Shown here: positions 27,421-35,877 of the stretch, one piece after another
How the letters are laid out: the number at the start of each line of letters is the position of its first letter
Position numbering within the stretch: the stretch's first letter is position 1
Position numbers and translations under genes: made by a program
Notes under the pieces: model-generated
Database searches by the model: none
What the model saw: only the letters and a program-made list of their open reading frames with translations
What the model was told of the DNA's origin: nothing
Assembly: GCA_008727115.1 (NCBI GenBank)
Contig: CP044131.1
Coordinates: 1,922,001 to 1,986,000, forward strand
Length of the DNA: 64,000 nucleotides
Direction: 5' to 3'
DNA from: Comamonas testosteroni
Lineage (GTDB): Bacteria > Pseudomonadota > Gammaproteobacteria > Burkholderiales > Burkholderiaceae_C

Positions 27421-28074
27421 TCAGAAATCCATGCCGCCCATGCCGCCCATACCGCCAGCACCCGGCATGGCCGGCTCTTCCTTCTTCGGCACTTCGGCCA
27501 CGACCACTTCGGTCGTGATCGCAAGGCCGGCGACGGAAGCGGCGTGCTGCAGGGCCGAGCGGGTCACCTTGGTCGGGTCCAGGATGCCCATGGCGATCAT
27601 GTCGCCGAACTCGCCGGTGGCGGCGTTGTAGCCGTAGCTGCCTTCGCCGGCCTTGACGTTGGCCACGATCACGCTCGGTTCTTCACCGGCGTTGGCCACG
27701 ATGGCGCGCAGCGGGGCTTCCAGCGCACGGCGGGTGATGGCGATGCCCAGGTTCTGGTCTTCGTTGATGCCCTGCCAGGGCAGATCCGTGCACAGCACCT
27801 TGCCGTAGAAGAACAGCAAGGCCGCCAATGCCTGACGATGCGTGGAGACCGAAACCTTGCGCTCGTTCGCCAGCCAGGACAGAAATGCCTCGACTTCGCT
27901 GCTGCCCAAGGTTGCCGGGTGACGCACACCGTGGAAACGGATGAAGGCACGAACCCAGTGGACATAAGCCTGTTCGGTTCGTAAACTGTAATGCAAGTAG
28001 CGTATGCGCTCACGCAACTGGTCCAGAACCTTGACCGAACGCAGCGGTGGTAACGGCGCAGTGGCGGTTTTCAT
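27421..28074 (-). pseudogene. intI1-groEL: IntI1-GroEL in-frame fusion (intI1 5' end joined to groEL 3' end)
   Basis: Codons 1-100 are IntI1 (to ...LCTDLPW); codons 101-217 are the C-terminal part of a chaperonin 60 ([19 protein letters not shown] ... [11 protein letters not shown] with the flexible GGM tail). The join is at about 27774. The integrase has lost its catalytic domain and GroEL its equatorial/apical domains, so no activity is expected. The GroEL part resembles Xanthomonadaceae, consistent with the known ISCR3-groEL association. This fusion is a diagnostic marker of the SGI1/In104 type of region. IntI1 residue 39 is His here, unlike Asn in the first integron. Confidence 0.95.
27959..27987 (+). 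promoter_or_regulatory. Pc: Integron cassette promoter PcH1
   Basis: TGGACA (27959-27964), 17-bp spacer, TAAACT (27982-27987): the hybrid PcH1 variant, weaker than the PcS of the first integron. It drives the dfrA5-like cassette and downstream qacEdelta1-sul1. P2 lacks the GGG insertion. Confidence 0.9.
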
Positions 28075-28145
28075 GGCTTGTTATGACTGTTTTTTTGTAC
28101 AGTCTATGCCTCGGGCATCCAAGCAGCAAGCGCGTTACGCCGTGG

Positions 28146-28212
28146 GTCGATGTTTGATGTTATGGAGCAGCAACGATGTTACGCAGCAGGGCAGTCGCCC
28201 TAAAACAAAGTT
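28146..28212 (+). other. attI1: attI1 recombination site, second integron segment
   Basis: The second copy of the 5'-conserved segment ends in AAACAAAGTTAACCC, after which the dfrA cassette begins. Left limit approximate. Confidence 0.85.
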
Positions 28213-28229
28213 AACCCGGAACCAAAATT

Positions 28230-28703
28230 GTGAAAGTATCATTAATGGCTGCAAAAGCGAAAAACGGAGTGATTGGTTGCGGTCCACACATACCCTGGTC
28301 CGCGAAAGGAGAGCAGCTACTCTTTAAAGCCTTGACGTACAACCAGTGGCTTTTGGTGGGCCGCAAGACGTTCGAATCTATGGGAGCACTCCCTAATAGG
28401 AAATACGCGGTCGTTACTCGCTCAGCCTGGACGGCCGATAATGACAACGTAATAGTATTCCCGTCGATCGAAGAGGCCATGTACGGGCTGGCTGAACTCA
28501 CCGATCACGTTATAGTGTCTGGTGGCGGGGAGATTTACAGAGAAACATTGCCCATGGCCTCTACGCTCCATATATCGACGATTGATATTGAGCCGGAAGG
28601 AGATGTTTTCTTTCCGAATATTCCCAATACCTTCGAAGTTGTTTTTGAGCAACACTTTAGCTCAAACATTAACTATTGCTATCAAATTTGGCAAAAGGGT
28701 TAA
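28230..28703 (+). CDS. dfrA5: Trimethoprim-resistant dihydrofolate reductase, DfrA5-like
   Basis: 157-residue dihydrofolate reductase from a GTG start that replaces the drug-sensitive host enzyme. Family A motifs: [19 protein letters not shown] near 12-30, [12 protein letters not shown] near 46-57, and [11 protein letters not shown] near 92. The sequence fits DfrA5; DfrA14 is the nearest alternative and differs as remembered by Asp for His in GPHIPW and Lys for Gln in YQIWQKG. Single cassette between attI1 and the 3'-conserved segment, under PcH1. Confidence 0.88.
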   Translation: MKVSLMAAKAKNGVIGCGPHIPWSAKGEQLLFKALTYNQWLLVGRKTFESMGALPNRKYAVVTRSAWTADNDNVIVFPSIEEAMYGLAELTDHVIVSGGGEIYRETLPMASTLHISTIDIEPEGDVFFPNIPNTFEVVFEQHFSSNINYCYQIWQKG

Positions 28704-28783
28704 CAAAGCTATGCAATTGACGGTAAAAAGCTTCGTTCGCTTCGCTTGCTACGCTTCTTACCGCAATTGATAACGGCGTTAGA
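28697..28783 (+). other. attC: attC site of the dfrA cassette
   Basis: From GGGTTAACAAAGC to ACGGCGTTAGATGC, with the long palindrome GCAATTGACGGTAAAAAGC / CTTCTTACCGCAATTG. The 3'-conserved segment starts at the GTTAGATGC boundary. Confidence 0.85.
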
Positions 28784-28886
28784 TGCACTAAGCACATAAT
28801 TGCTCACAGCCAAACTATCAGGTCAAGTCTGCTTTTATTATTTTTAAGCGTGCATAATAAGCCCTACACAAATTGGGAGATATATC

Positions 28887-29234
28887 ATGAAAGGCTGGCT
28901 TTTTCTTGTTATCGCAATAGTTGGCGAAGTAATCGCAACATCCGCATTAAAATCTAGCGAGGGCTTTACTAAGCTTGCCCCTTCCGCCGTTGTCATAATC
29001 GGTTATGGCATCGCATTTTATTTTCTTTCTCTGGTTCTGAAATCCATCCCTGTCGGTGTTGCTTATGCAGTCTGGTCGGGACTCGGCGTCGTCATAATTA
29101 CAGCCATTGCCTGGTTGCTTCATGGGCAAAAGCTTGATGCGTGGGGCTTTGTAGGTATGGGGCTCATAATTGCTGCCTTTTTGCTCGCCCGATCCCCATC
29201 GTGGAAGTCGCTGCGGAGGCCGACGCCATGGTGA
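28887..29234 (+). CDS. qacEdelta1: Truncated quaternary-ammonium exporter QacEdelta1
   Basis: 115-residue SMR-family protein: starts [22 protein letters not shown] with the essential membrane Glu (VGEV, Glu13), has three intact helices, and ends in the altered tail [13 protein letters not shown] created by fusion to sul1 sequence. First gene of the 3'-conserved segment. Gives at most weak biocide resistance. Overlaps the sul1 start by 7 bp. Confidence 0.96.
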   Translation: MKGWLFLVIAIVGEVIATSALKSSEGFTKLAPSAVVIIGYGIAFYFLSLVLKSIPVGVAYAVWSGLGVVIITAIAWLLHGQKLDAWGFVGMGLIIAAFLLARSPSWKSLRRPTPW

Positions 29235-30067
29235 CGGTGTTCGGCATTCTGAATCTCACCGAGGACTCCTTCTTCGATGAGAGCCGGCGGCTAGACCCCG
29301 CCGGCGCTGTCACCGCGGCGATCGAAATGCTGCGAGTCGGATCAGACGTCGTGGATGTCGGACCGGCCGCCAGCCATCCGGACGCGAGGCCTGTATCGCC
29401 GGCCGATGAGATCAGACGTATTGCGCCGCTCTTAGACGCCCTGTCCGATCAGATGCACCGTGTTTCAATCGACAGCTTCCAACCGGAAACCCAGCGCTAT
29501 GCGCTCAAGCGCGGCGTGGGCTACCTGAACGATATCCAAGGATTTCCTGACCCTGCGCTCTATCCCGATATTGCTGAGGCGGACTGCAGGCTGGTGGTTA
29601 TGCACTCAGCGCAGCGGGATGGCATCGCCACCCGCACCGGTCACCTTCGACCCGAAGACGCGCTCGACGAGATTGTGCGGTTCTTCGAGGCGCGGGTTTC
29701 CGCCTTGCGACGGAGCGGGGTCGCTGCCGACCGGCTCATCCTCGATCCGGGGATGGGATTTTTCTTGAGCCCCGCACCGGAAACATCGCTGCACGTGCTG
29801 TCGAACCTTCAAAAGCTGAAGTCGGCGTTGGGGCTTCCGCTATTGGTCTCGGTGTCGCGGAAATCCTTCTTGGGCGCCACCGTTGGCCTTCCTGTAAAGG
29901 ATCTGGGTCCAGCGAGCCTTGCGGCGGAACTTCACGCGATCGGCAATGGCGCTGACTACGTCCGCACCCACGCGCCTGGAGATCTGCGAAGCGCAATCAC
30001 CATCTCGGAAACCCTCGCGAAATTTCGCAGTCGCGACGCCAGAGACCGAGGGTTAGATCATGCCTAG
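29228..30067 (+). CDS. sul1: Sulfonamide-resistant dihydropteroate synthase Sul1
   Basis: 279-residue dihydropteroate synthase insensitive to sulfonamides, chosen start ATG at 29228 ([19 protein letters not shown]). Pterin-binding motifs are visible ([32 protein letters not shown]). The longer reading frame opening at 29141 is the overlap with qacEdelta1 and is not used. The 3'-conserved segment ends 113 bp later at IS6100, so orf5 is absent. Confidence 0.97.
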   Translation: MVTVFGILNLTEDSFFDESRRLDPAGAVTAAIEMLRVGSDVVDVGPAASHPDARPVSPADEIRRIAPLLDALSDQMHRVSIDSFQPETQRYALKRGVGYLNDIQGFPDPALYPDIAEADCRLVVMHSAQRDGIATRTGHLRPEDALDEIVRFFEARVSALRRSGVAADRLILDPGMGFFLSPAPETSLHVLSNLQKLKSALGLPLLVSVSRKSFLGATVGLPVKDLGPASLAAELHAIGNGADYVRTHAPGDLRSAITISETLAKFRSRDARDRGLDHA

Positions 30068-30180
30068 CATTCACCTTCCGGCCGCCCGCTAGCGGACCCT
30101 GGTCAGGTTCCGCGAAGGTGGGCGCAGACATGCTGGGCTCGTCAGGATCAAACTGCACTATGAGGCGGCGGTTCATACCG

Positions 30181-31060
30181 GGCTCTGTTGCAAAAATCGT
30201 GAAGCTTGAGCATGCTTGGCGGAGATTGGACGGACGGAACGATGACGGATTTCAAGTGGCGCCATTTCCAGGGTGATGTGATCCTGTGGGCGGTGCGCTG
30301 GTATTGTCGCTATCCGATCAGCTATCGCGACCTTGAGGAAATGCTGGCGGAACGCGGCATTTCGGTCGACCATACGACGATCTATCGCTGGGTCCAGTGC
30401 TACGCCCCGGAGATGGAGAAGCGGCTGCGCTGGTTCTGGCGGCGTGGCTTTGATCCGAGCTGGCGCCTGGATGAAACCTACGTCAAGGTGCGGGGCAAGT
30501 GGACCTACCTGTACCGGGCAGTCGACAAGCGGGGCGACACGATCGATTTCTACCTGTCGCCGACCCGCAGCGCCAAGGCAGCGAAGCGGTTCCTGGGCAA
30601 GGCCCTGCGAGGCCTGAAGCACTGGGAAAAGCCTGCCACGCTCAATACCGACAAAGCGCCGAGCTATGGTGCAGCGATCACCGAATTGAAGCGCGAAGGA
30701 AAGCTGGACCGGGAGACGGCCCACCGGCAGGTGAAGTATCTCAATAACGTGATCGAGGCCGATCACGGAAAGCTCAAGATACTGATCAAGCCGGTGCGCG
30801 GTTTCAAATCGATCCCCACGGCCTATGCCACGATCAAGGGATTCGAAGTCATGCGAGCCCTGCGCAAAGGACAGGCTCGCCCCTGGTGCCTGCAGCCCGG
30901 CATCAGGGGCGAGGTGCGCCTTGTGGAGAGAGCTTTTGGCATTGGGCCCTCGGCGCTGACGGAGGCCATGGGCATGCTCAACCACCATTTCGCAGCAGCC
31001 GCCTGATCGGCGCAGAGCGACAGCCTACCTCTGACTGCCGCCAATCTTTGCAACAGAGCC
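30181..31060 (+). mobile_element. IS6100: IS6100 (880 bp, complete)
   Basis: Exactly 880 bp between GGCTCTGTTGCAAA and TTTGCAACAGAGCC, the known size and ends of this IS6-family element. It cuts the 3'-conserved segment 113 bp after sul1, the common In4-type arrangement, and its right end abuts a partial second copy. Confidence 0.96.
30242..31006 (+). CDS. tnpA: IS6100 transposase
   Basis: 254-residue IS6-family transposase from ATG MTDFKWRHFQGDV. Catalytic Asp in WRLDETYVKV, Asp in LNTDKAPSYG and Glu in NNVIEADHGKLK are present. Related to the IS26 enzyme but clearly distinct in the C-terminus (IRGEVRLVERAFG ...). Confidence 0.95.
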   Translation: MTDFKWRHFQGDVILWAVRWYCRYPISYRDLEEMLAERGISVDHTTIYRWVQCYAPEMEKRLRWFWRRGFDPSWRLDETYVKVRGKWTYLYRAVDKRGDTIDFYLSPTRSAKAAKRFLGKALRGLKHWEKPATLNTDKAPSYGAAITELKREGKLDRETAHRQVKYLNNVIEADHGKLKILIKPVRGFKSIPTAYATIKGFEVMRALRKGQARPWCLQPGIRGEVRLVERAFGIGPSALTEAMGMLNHHFAAAA

Positions 31061-31381
31061 CTCAATAACGTGATCGAGGCCGATCACGGAAAGCTCAAGA
31101 TACTGATCAAGCCGGTGCGCGGTTTCAAATCGATCCCCACGGCCTATGCCACGATCAAGGGATTCGAAGTCATGCGAGCCCTGCGCAAAGGACAGGCTCG
31201 CCCCTGGTGCCTGCAGCCCGGCATCAGGGGCGAGGTGCGCCTTGTGGAGAGAGCTTTTGGCATTGGGCCCTCGGCGCTGACGGAGGCCATGGGCATGCTC
31301 AACCACCATTTCGCAGCAGCCGCCTGATCGGCGCAGAGCGACAGCCTACCTCTGACTGCCGCCAATCTTTGCAACAGAGCC
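31061..31381 (+). mobile_element. IS6100: Partial IS6100, right-end 321 bp in tandem
   Basis: An exact-looking repeat of 30740-31060 (from CTCAATAACGTG to TTTGCAACAGAGCC), directly joined to the complete element in the same orientation. It encodes only the last 88 codons of the transposase. A complete plus a partial IS6100 next to the integron end is the hallmark of In4-type integrons. Confidence 0.95.
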
Positions 31382-31533
31382 TCCGTCGCCATGCTCACCT
31401 CGCTTTGGTGCACACGAGTATTGAGCATAGTCGAGATTGGTGCAGATCACTTCTGATATTGAACTGTCAGGAGCTGGCTGCACAACAGCCATTACGCCCA
31501 ATCAACTGGTGCAGTCGTCTTCTGAAAATGACA
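31382..31533 (+). repeat. IRt: Class 1 integron terminal region with IRt
   Basis: The terminal 152 bp of an In4-type integron. It ends in GTGCAGTCGTCTTCTGAAA ATGACA, that is, the 25-bp inverted repeat starting TGTCATTTTC when read inward (31509-31533). Several GGTGCAnnnG repeats (transposase-binding sites of Tn402-like ends) precede it. Sequence beyond 31533 is no longer integron. Confidence 0.88.
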
Positions 31534-31590
31534 AAAGCGCGCTACTTTGACTTGTCCAGCAAACCACCGTTTGCTGAACAGTCGGCAGGG

Positions 31591-32088
31591 TTACGATGAA
31601 ACACAAACAAATGCTCGCAGCCGGGCCACTGCCGCAGGATCGCCCAGCCCGCGCTCGGGATCGGTCTGGATGAGCCGGGCGCGGTCGGCATCGCCCCAGC
31701 CTTCGGCGTCGTCGTCGATGGCAACCCAGCGCCGAAGGCGGTGGACGTTGGCCCGGCGCTTCACTTGCTGATAGCGGCTTGCGTCCTGCCAGTAGGAAAA
31801 CTGCAAACCTCGGGAGAAGTCTGGGTCGGTCTGGATGCGGTGCCACGTCGAACCGACGACACGGCGGCGCACCAGCACGGGCAGGAAGTCGCGCACCTGC
31901 TCAAAGGGCAGGTGACGAACCCAGCTCGTCGAAAGCACGATCTGGACGTGTGGATGCGCTGCCAGCACTGGGGTCAAGTTGTCCGCCCACATGAACAGCG
32001 AGCCGTCCCCGGCCAACTCCGGCCTATACTGACCCATGACAGCCCGCGCCAGGTGCAGCACGCCGTCGAAGTCGAGGAACAGGATCAC
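31591..32088 (-). CDS. Small HAD-fold hydrolase of the RNA-repair-associated type
   Basis: 165 residues from a GTG at 32088, chosen because a strong ribosome site (GGGAGG) lies 6 bp upstream. The HAD motif I is ILFLDFDGVLH at the N-terminus; motif II-like VLSTSW around residue 50; WVAIDDDAEGW near 125 carries the acidic motif IV. This pattern matches small HAD proteins described as partners or domains of Swiss-army-knife RNA-repair proteins; phosphatase activity is inferred. The frame stays open upstream, but the IS at 32133 starts only 44 bp away and may have replaced its promoter. Part of the incoming molecule, outside the integron. Confidence 0.65.
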   Translation of the reverse strand: MILFLDFDGVLHLARAVMGQYRPELAGDGSLFMWADNLTPVLAAHPHVQIVLSTSWVRHLPFEQVRDFLPVLVRRRVVGSTWHRIQTDPDFSRGLQFSYWQDASRYQQVKRRANVHRLRRWVAIDDDAEGWGDADRARLIQTDPERGLGDPAAVARLRAFVCVSS

Positions 32089-32132
32089 GCCTTGTCCTCC
32101 CGTCCGAACTCTCCAGCTATAAGGCGCTCTAG

Positions 32133-33302
32133 GGAACCTCTGCATAAATCCCCAACGCATGTGCTTGCACATGCGTGCCGGGTGCGGCAGCATCCCGGCC
32201 TATGCAGCAATTTGATCTTGGCTTGAACCTTTCCACCAAAAAAATACGTAAACGCGAATTCCTGGAGCAGATGCAGCAAGTCGTTCCATGGCAAGAGTTG
32301 GTGGACTTGATTGCTCCTTACGCCCCGGAAGGTCGCAAAGGACGGCCTCCGTTTCCTGTGGAGATGCTGCTGCGTATTCACTTCATGCAGCAGTGGTTCA
32401 ACCTCAGTGATCCAGCCATGGAAGAAGCGCTGCATGACATGCCCTTGTTTCGGGAATTCGTTGGCCTGTCATGGGGTAGTGCCACGCCTGATGAGAGCAC
32501 TATCCTGCGGTTTCGTCATCTATTGGAAACACACAAGCTGGCCGAGCAAATTCTGAAGACGGTCACGGACTTGCTGGAGAGTAAAAAGCTGCTGCTTCGC
32601 ACGGGAACCATCGTGGATGCCACACTGATTGCAGCGCCCAGCTCAACCAAAAACAGCACCAAATCTCGTGATCCTGAGATGCACCAAACCAAGAAGGGCA
32701 ACCAGTGGTACTTCGGCATGAAGGCCCACATTGGCGTGGATGCGGACTCTGGCTTGGTGCATACCGTGCGGGGCACATCAGCCAACGTCAATGATGTCGT
32801 TGAAGCCAACAGCCTGCTGCATGGAAAAGAGGTTGCTGGCTATGGAGATGCAGGTACCAAGGAGCGGACAAACGCCCCGATATGCCAAAGCCAGAACCTG
32901 AGCGCAAATTCCAATGGCATATCGCCATGAAGCGCAGCCAGCGCAAGGCGCTAGATCATCAGCACCCGATATCGGCCCTGCAAGAGCAGCTTGAGCAGGT
33001 GAAGTCCAAGATCAGGGCCAAGGTCGAACACCCATTCAGAGTCATCAAGCGTCAGTTTGGCCACGTCAAAGTTCGCTACCGAGGCTTGAGAAAGAACACA
33101 CAGCAACTGCATACCTTGTTTGCCTTGGCGAACTTATGGATGGCTCGTGGCCGTTTGCTAGAAAGCAGCCAATACAAGCCTGTTGTGGGGGCTTAAAAAG
33201 CAAGATGCCCGCGAAACGCGGGCATCTTGAGTGCTAGGGGCAAGAGAACATCACACTCGTTCAAGCACTGTGACGCTTGGAATCGGGTTATGCAGAGGTT
33301 CC
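32133..33302 (+). mobile_element. Second type of IS5-family element (1170 bp), transposase frameshifted
   Basis: Bounded by the perfect 15-bp inverted repeats GGAACCTCTGCATAA and TTATGCAGAGGTTCC. Flanks are CTAG at left and TTAG at right, both of YTAR type but differing by one base, so a clean duplication is not shown. Its transposase is related to, but distinct from, that of the 1186-bp element. Confidence 0.88.
32202..33196 (+). pseudogene. tnpA: IS5-family transposase with a one-base deletion
   Basis: Reads normally from MQQFDLGLNLSTKKIRK to YGDAG, then shifts frame at about 32852 (GCAGGTACCAAGG). Adding one base (GG-C-TACCAAGG) restores GDAGYQGADKRPDMPKPE and the rest of the enzyme continues in the other frame (KRSQRKALDHQHP ... 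VEHPFRVIKRQFG). The catalytic Glu is therefore beyond the break, so the copy should be inactive, unless the missing base is a sequencing error or a programmed shift. Confidence 0.88.
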
Positions 33303-33458
33303 TTAGCCATGAATAGGCGACAAGTCTATTTGCTAAACAAGATACAGTCATTCGGGTTTACTCAAACTTGGCTTCGACGGCCTTCACATTGGCATCAATG
33401 TCGGTAATTTCTAGCCATGTAGGGTATTTCAGTGACAAAGAAGCGCAATTACCATTAA
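33303..33458 (+). pseudogene. Probable upstream remnant of the trlF-type gene
   Basis: 156 bp between the two IS5-family elements. If joined to 12229 (removing the 1186-bp IS), the frame of the ATPase fragment stays open back to a TAG at about 33313. It reads ...SVISSHVGYFSDKEAQLP before LTVKQVLQEKGILALEW, a pattern compatible with a PHP-type domain strand. A minus-strand frame ending here (TWLEITDIDANVKAVEAKFE) is an alternative. Low certainty. Confidence 0.4.
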
Positions 33459-34644
33459 GGATGTCCTGAACAACTCGGTTTCGCGCGTGCTACGAGACTG
33501 AGTTTTTCATCTGGCGCAATGGAGACCGTCTTTCCAGCGGTTCCGCCTTGTTTGGTGCCCCTTGTGGGGGCCACTTGCGCAGCCGCAGCGGCTGCACGGC
33601 TGTTTGCGGGCGCACTCATCCCTGCACCCCCAGCAATTGGTGGCGCACCATCCACAGATTGGACAGCGCAAACAGCGTCTTGAGCTGCAGCGTGTTCTTC
33701 TTCAAACCTCGGTAGCGCACCTTCGTGTATCCAAACTGCCGCTTGATCACCCGAAAGGGATGCTCCACCTTGGCCCGGATGCTGGCCTTGATCTTCTCCA
33801 CCTGGTCTATGAGTGCGTCTATGGGGTTGTTTTCCTTGTCCAGCTCTTTGCGCTTGCCTGGGCGCATCGCCACATGCCAGGTGACATCCTTCCTGGCATC
33901 GGGGCGCTTGTGCACGCCTTGGTAGCCCGCATCACCAAAGGCGTCTGTCTCCTGACCATGCAGCAAACTGTTGCCCTCGACGACGTCAGAGACGTTGCCC
34001 GAGGTACCGCGCACCGTATGCACCAGGCCCGAGTCTGCGTCCACACCAATGTGGGCCTTCATGCCAAAGTGCCACTCATTGCCCTTTTGGCTCGAATGCA
34101 TCTCTGGATCGCGCTTTCTGTCCTTGTTCTTGGTGGAGCTGGGCGCTGCAATCAAGGTGGCATCCACCGCAGTGCCTGCCTTGAGCAGCAAGCCCTGCGC
34201 TGCCAACAGTTCGTTGACGGTGGCCAGAATCTGATCGGCCAGCCTGTGTTTCTCCAGCCGGTGGCGAAACCTCAGGATGGTGCTCTCATCCGGTATTCGT
34301 CCATGGGCATCGAGCTGGGCAAACTCCCGGTAGATCGGGGTGTCAAAGAAGGCCTCTTCCATCGCCAGATCCGACAAGGTGAACCACTGTTGCATGCAGT
34401 GGATGCGCAGCATGGTCTCCAGTGCAAAGGGTGGGCGACCGTTCTTGCCTTCGGGGTAATACGGGGTGATGAGCTCGACCAACGCAGCCCAGGGAACCAC
34501 CAGATCCATCTGGGCCAGAAGTTCCTGTTTGCGGGTCTTCTTGGTACTCAGATTCAGGTCAAGGCTGCTTTGTTTCATGGCCTGTGAGGATGCCATTGCA
34601 TGCTGACATGTACCAAACATTGCGGAGGGTTTTGCAGGATTTCC
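33459..34644 (-). mobile_element. IS5-family insertion sequence, copy 2 (1186 bp)
   Basis: Same length, ends and orientation as copy 1 (11043-12228), and identical wherever compared. Left flank TTAA (33455-33458), right flank CTAA (34645-34648). It forms the right boundary of the island. Confidence 0.93.
33616..34620 (-). CDS. tnpA: IS5-family transposase, copy 2
   Basis: 334 residues, the same protein as at 11200-12204, intact. Two identical long copies in direct orientation make deletion of the whole island by recombination possible. Confidence 0.93.
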   Translation of the reverse strand: MFGTCQHAMASSQAMKQSSLDLNLSTKKTRKQELLAQMDLVVPWAALVELITPYYPEGKNGRPPFALETMLRIHCMQQWFTLSDLAMEEAFFDTPIYREFAQLDAHGRIPDESTILRFRHRLEKHRLADQILATVNELLAAQGLLLKAGTAVDATLIAAPSSTKNKDRKRDPEMHSSQKGNEWHFGMKAHIGVDADSGLVHTVRGTSGNVSDVVEGNSLLHGQETDAFGDAGYQGVHKRPDARKDVTWHVAMRPGKRKELDKENNPIDALIDQVEKIKASIRAKVEHPFRVIKRQFGYTKVRYRGLKKNTLQLKTLFALSNLWMVRHQLLGVQG

Positions 34645-34973
34645 CTAAACGATTGCCCTACACGCTGATCGCAGGATCTTTCAAGCGCGTGTGCACCTGC
34701 GCGGACATATCGTTTCCTGAGGCGGCTTGCGCCTCTCTCGCTTCCCCCTCTCAACAAGGCGTGCACTTTCGGTGTAGCTGCCTTTACCTCGCGTCTCTGA
34801 GCCGGAATCCCTTCTGGCTCGGCTCTTTCCCACTTTGACAAACTCTGCCGCGTGCTTTGCGCTGTGGAGTGATGTTTTTTCAATGGTCTCAGGCTTATGG
34901 CATGACTGCTTTAAGTCCTGGCTTGTCTGCCGCGCTTTTGTGCGTGGCTTATTCCCGTTTAGGAAAGCACAAC
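34645..34973. other. Host intergenic region at the right island junction
   Basis: About 330 bp between IS5 copy 2 and the RNA ligase gene. Begins with CTAA, which pairs with the CTAA at 11039, so the uninterrupted host sequence would read ...TTTTTGCTAAACGATT... It presumably holds the ligase promoter; no gene or strong hairpin was recognised. Confidence 0.5.
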
Positions 34974-35810
34974 ATGACTTCACCCCATTTATTCAATAGG
35001 GAGATTCTCAAATACCCGCGCACGCCCCATCTGCGCGGCTCGCGCCTGCAAGTGGGCGATCAGGGCAATTCCGTGCCTTATGAGGCGCTGGCCGGCCGCC
35101 ATATCGTGGTTGAGGAAAAGCTCGATGGTGCCAATGCCGCACTCAGCTTTGGCGCTGACGGCAGCCTACTGCTGCAGTCGCGCGGCTACTATCTGCAGAT
35201 CGACCAGATGGGCGGGCGCGAGCGCCAGTTCAATGCCTGCAAGCAATGGGCAAGAGCCCACGAAGGCGCGCTGATGGCGCTGCTGGATGACCGCTTCATC
35301 ATGTATGGCGAATGGCTGTATGCCAAACACTCGCTGTATTACGACGCGCTGCCGCACTGGTTTTGCGAGTTCGATGTCTGGGACCGCTCGGCGCAGCAGT
35401 TTCTGGACACACCGCGCCGCCATGCGCTGCTGGCCGATGTGCCCGTGGTCTCTGTGCCCGTGCTCTATAGCGGCGTGGCGCCCAGGCGTGTGCAGGATTT
35501 GCTGGCGCTGCTGGCCCCGTCGCTGGCGCGCAGCACGCAGTGGCGTGCGGTGTTTGAGGATCAGGTGCAGCGCCAGCAACTGGATCTGCCGCTGGCCTGG
35601 AAGCAGACCGATGCTTCGGACCTGGCCGAGGGTCTCTATATCAAGGTCGAAGAAAACGGCCAGACCGTGGCGCGCTACAAGTTTGTGCGCTCCGACTTTG
35701 TGCAGACGATTCTGGATTCAGGCTCGCACCACAGCGAGCGGCCCATCGTTGCCAACGGTCTGCGCGCTGGCGTCGATATTTTTGCCAATGTGATTCAAAA
35801 GAGCTGGTAA
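34974..35810 (+). CDS. RNA ligase family protein (nucleotidyltransferase)
   Basis: 278 residues from ATG MTSPHLFNRE, with ribosome site AGGAAAG 6 bp before. Covalent nucleotidyltransferase motifs are all present in order: motif I EEKLDGAN (Lys49 adenylation site, Asp51, Gly52), motif III MYGEWLYAKH (about 109-118), motif IV EGLYIKVE (219-225) and motif V YKFVRSD (234-240). It matches ATP-dependent RNA ligases of the Rnl type, which seal 3'-OH/5'-phosphate ends. The partner gene downstream encodes an HD-kinase, so the pair looks like an RNA-repair unit. Substrate unknown. Confidence 0.85.
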   Translation: MTSPHLFNREILKYPRTPHLRGSRLQVGDQGNSVPYEALAGRHIVVEEKLDGANAALSFGADGSLLLQSRGYYLQIDQMGGRERQFNACKQWARAHEGALMALLDDRFIMYGEWLYAKHSLYYDALPHWFCEFDVWDRSAQQFLDTPRRHALLADVPVVSVPVLYSGVAPRRVQDLLALLAPSLARSTQWRAVFEDQVQRQQLDLPLAWKQTDASDLAEGLYIKVEENGQTVARYKFVRSDFVQTILDSGSHHSERPIVANGLRAGVDIFANVIQKSW

Positions 35811-35877
35811 CGCTTGTCTATCAAGCACTTGCAGCTATGAAAACCATAGTTCGTAAGACTGTGGTGAGGAGATTTTT

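Noticed and set aside
29141..29227. Longer sul1 start
   Set aside because: It reads the qacEdelta1 3' end in another frame; Sul1 starts at the ATG at 29228 and has its normal 279 residues there.
31070..31327. Small separate ORF after IS6100
   Set aside because: It is the last part of a partial second IS6100 transposase, not a gene.
34584..34838. Plus-strand ORF starting in the IS5 copy 2 right end
   Set aside because: Crosses the IS boundary into host intergenic DNA; translation resembles no protein.
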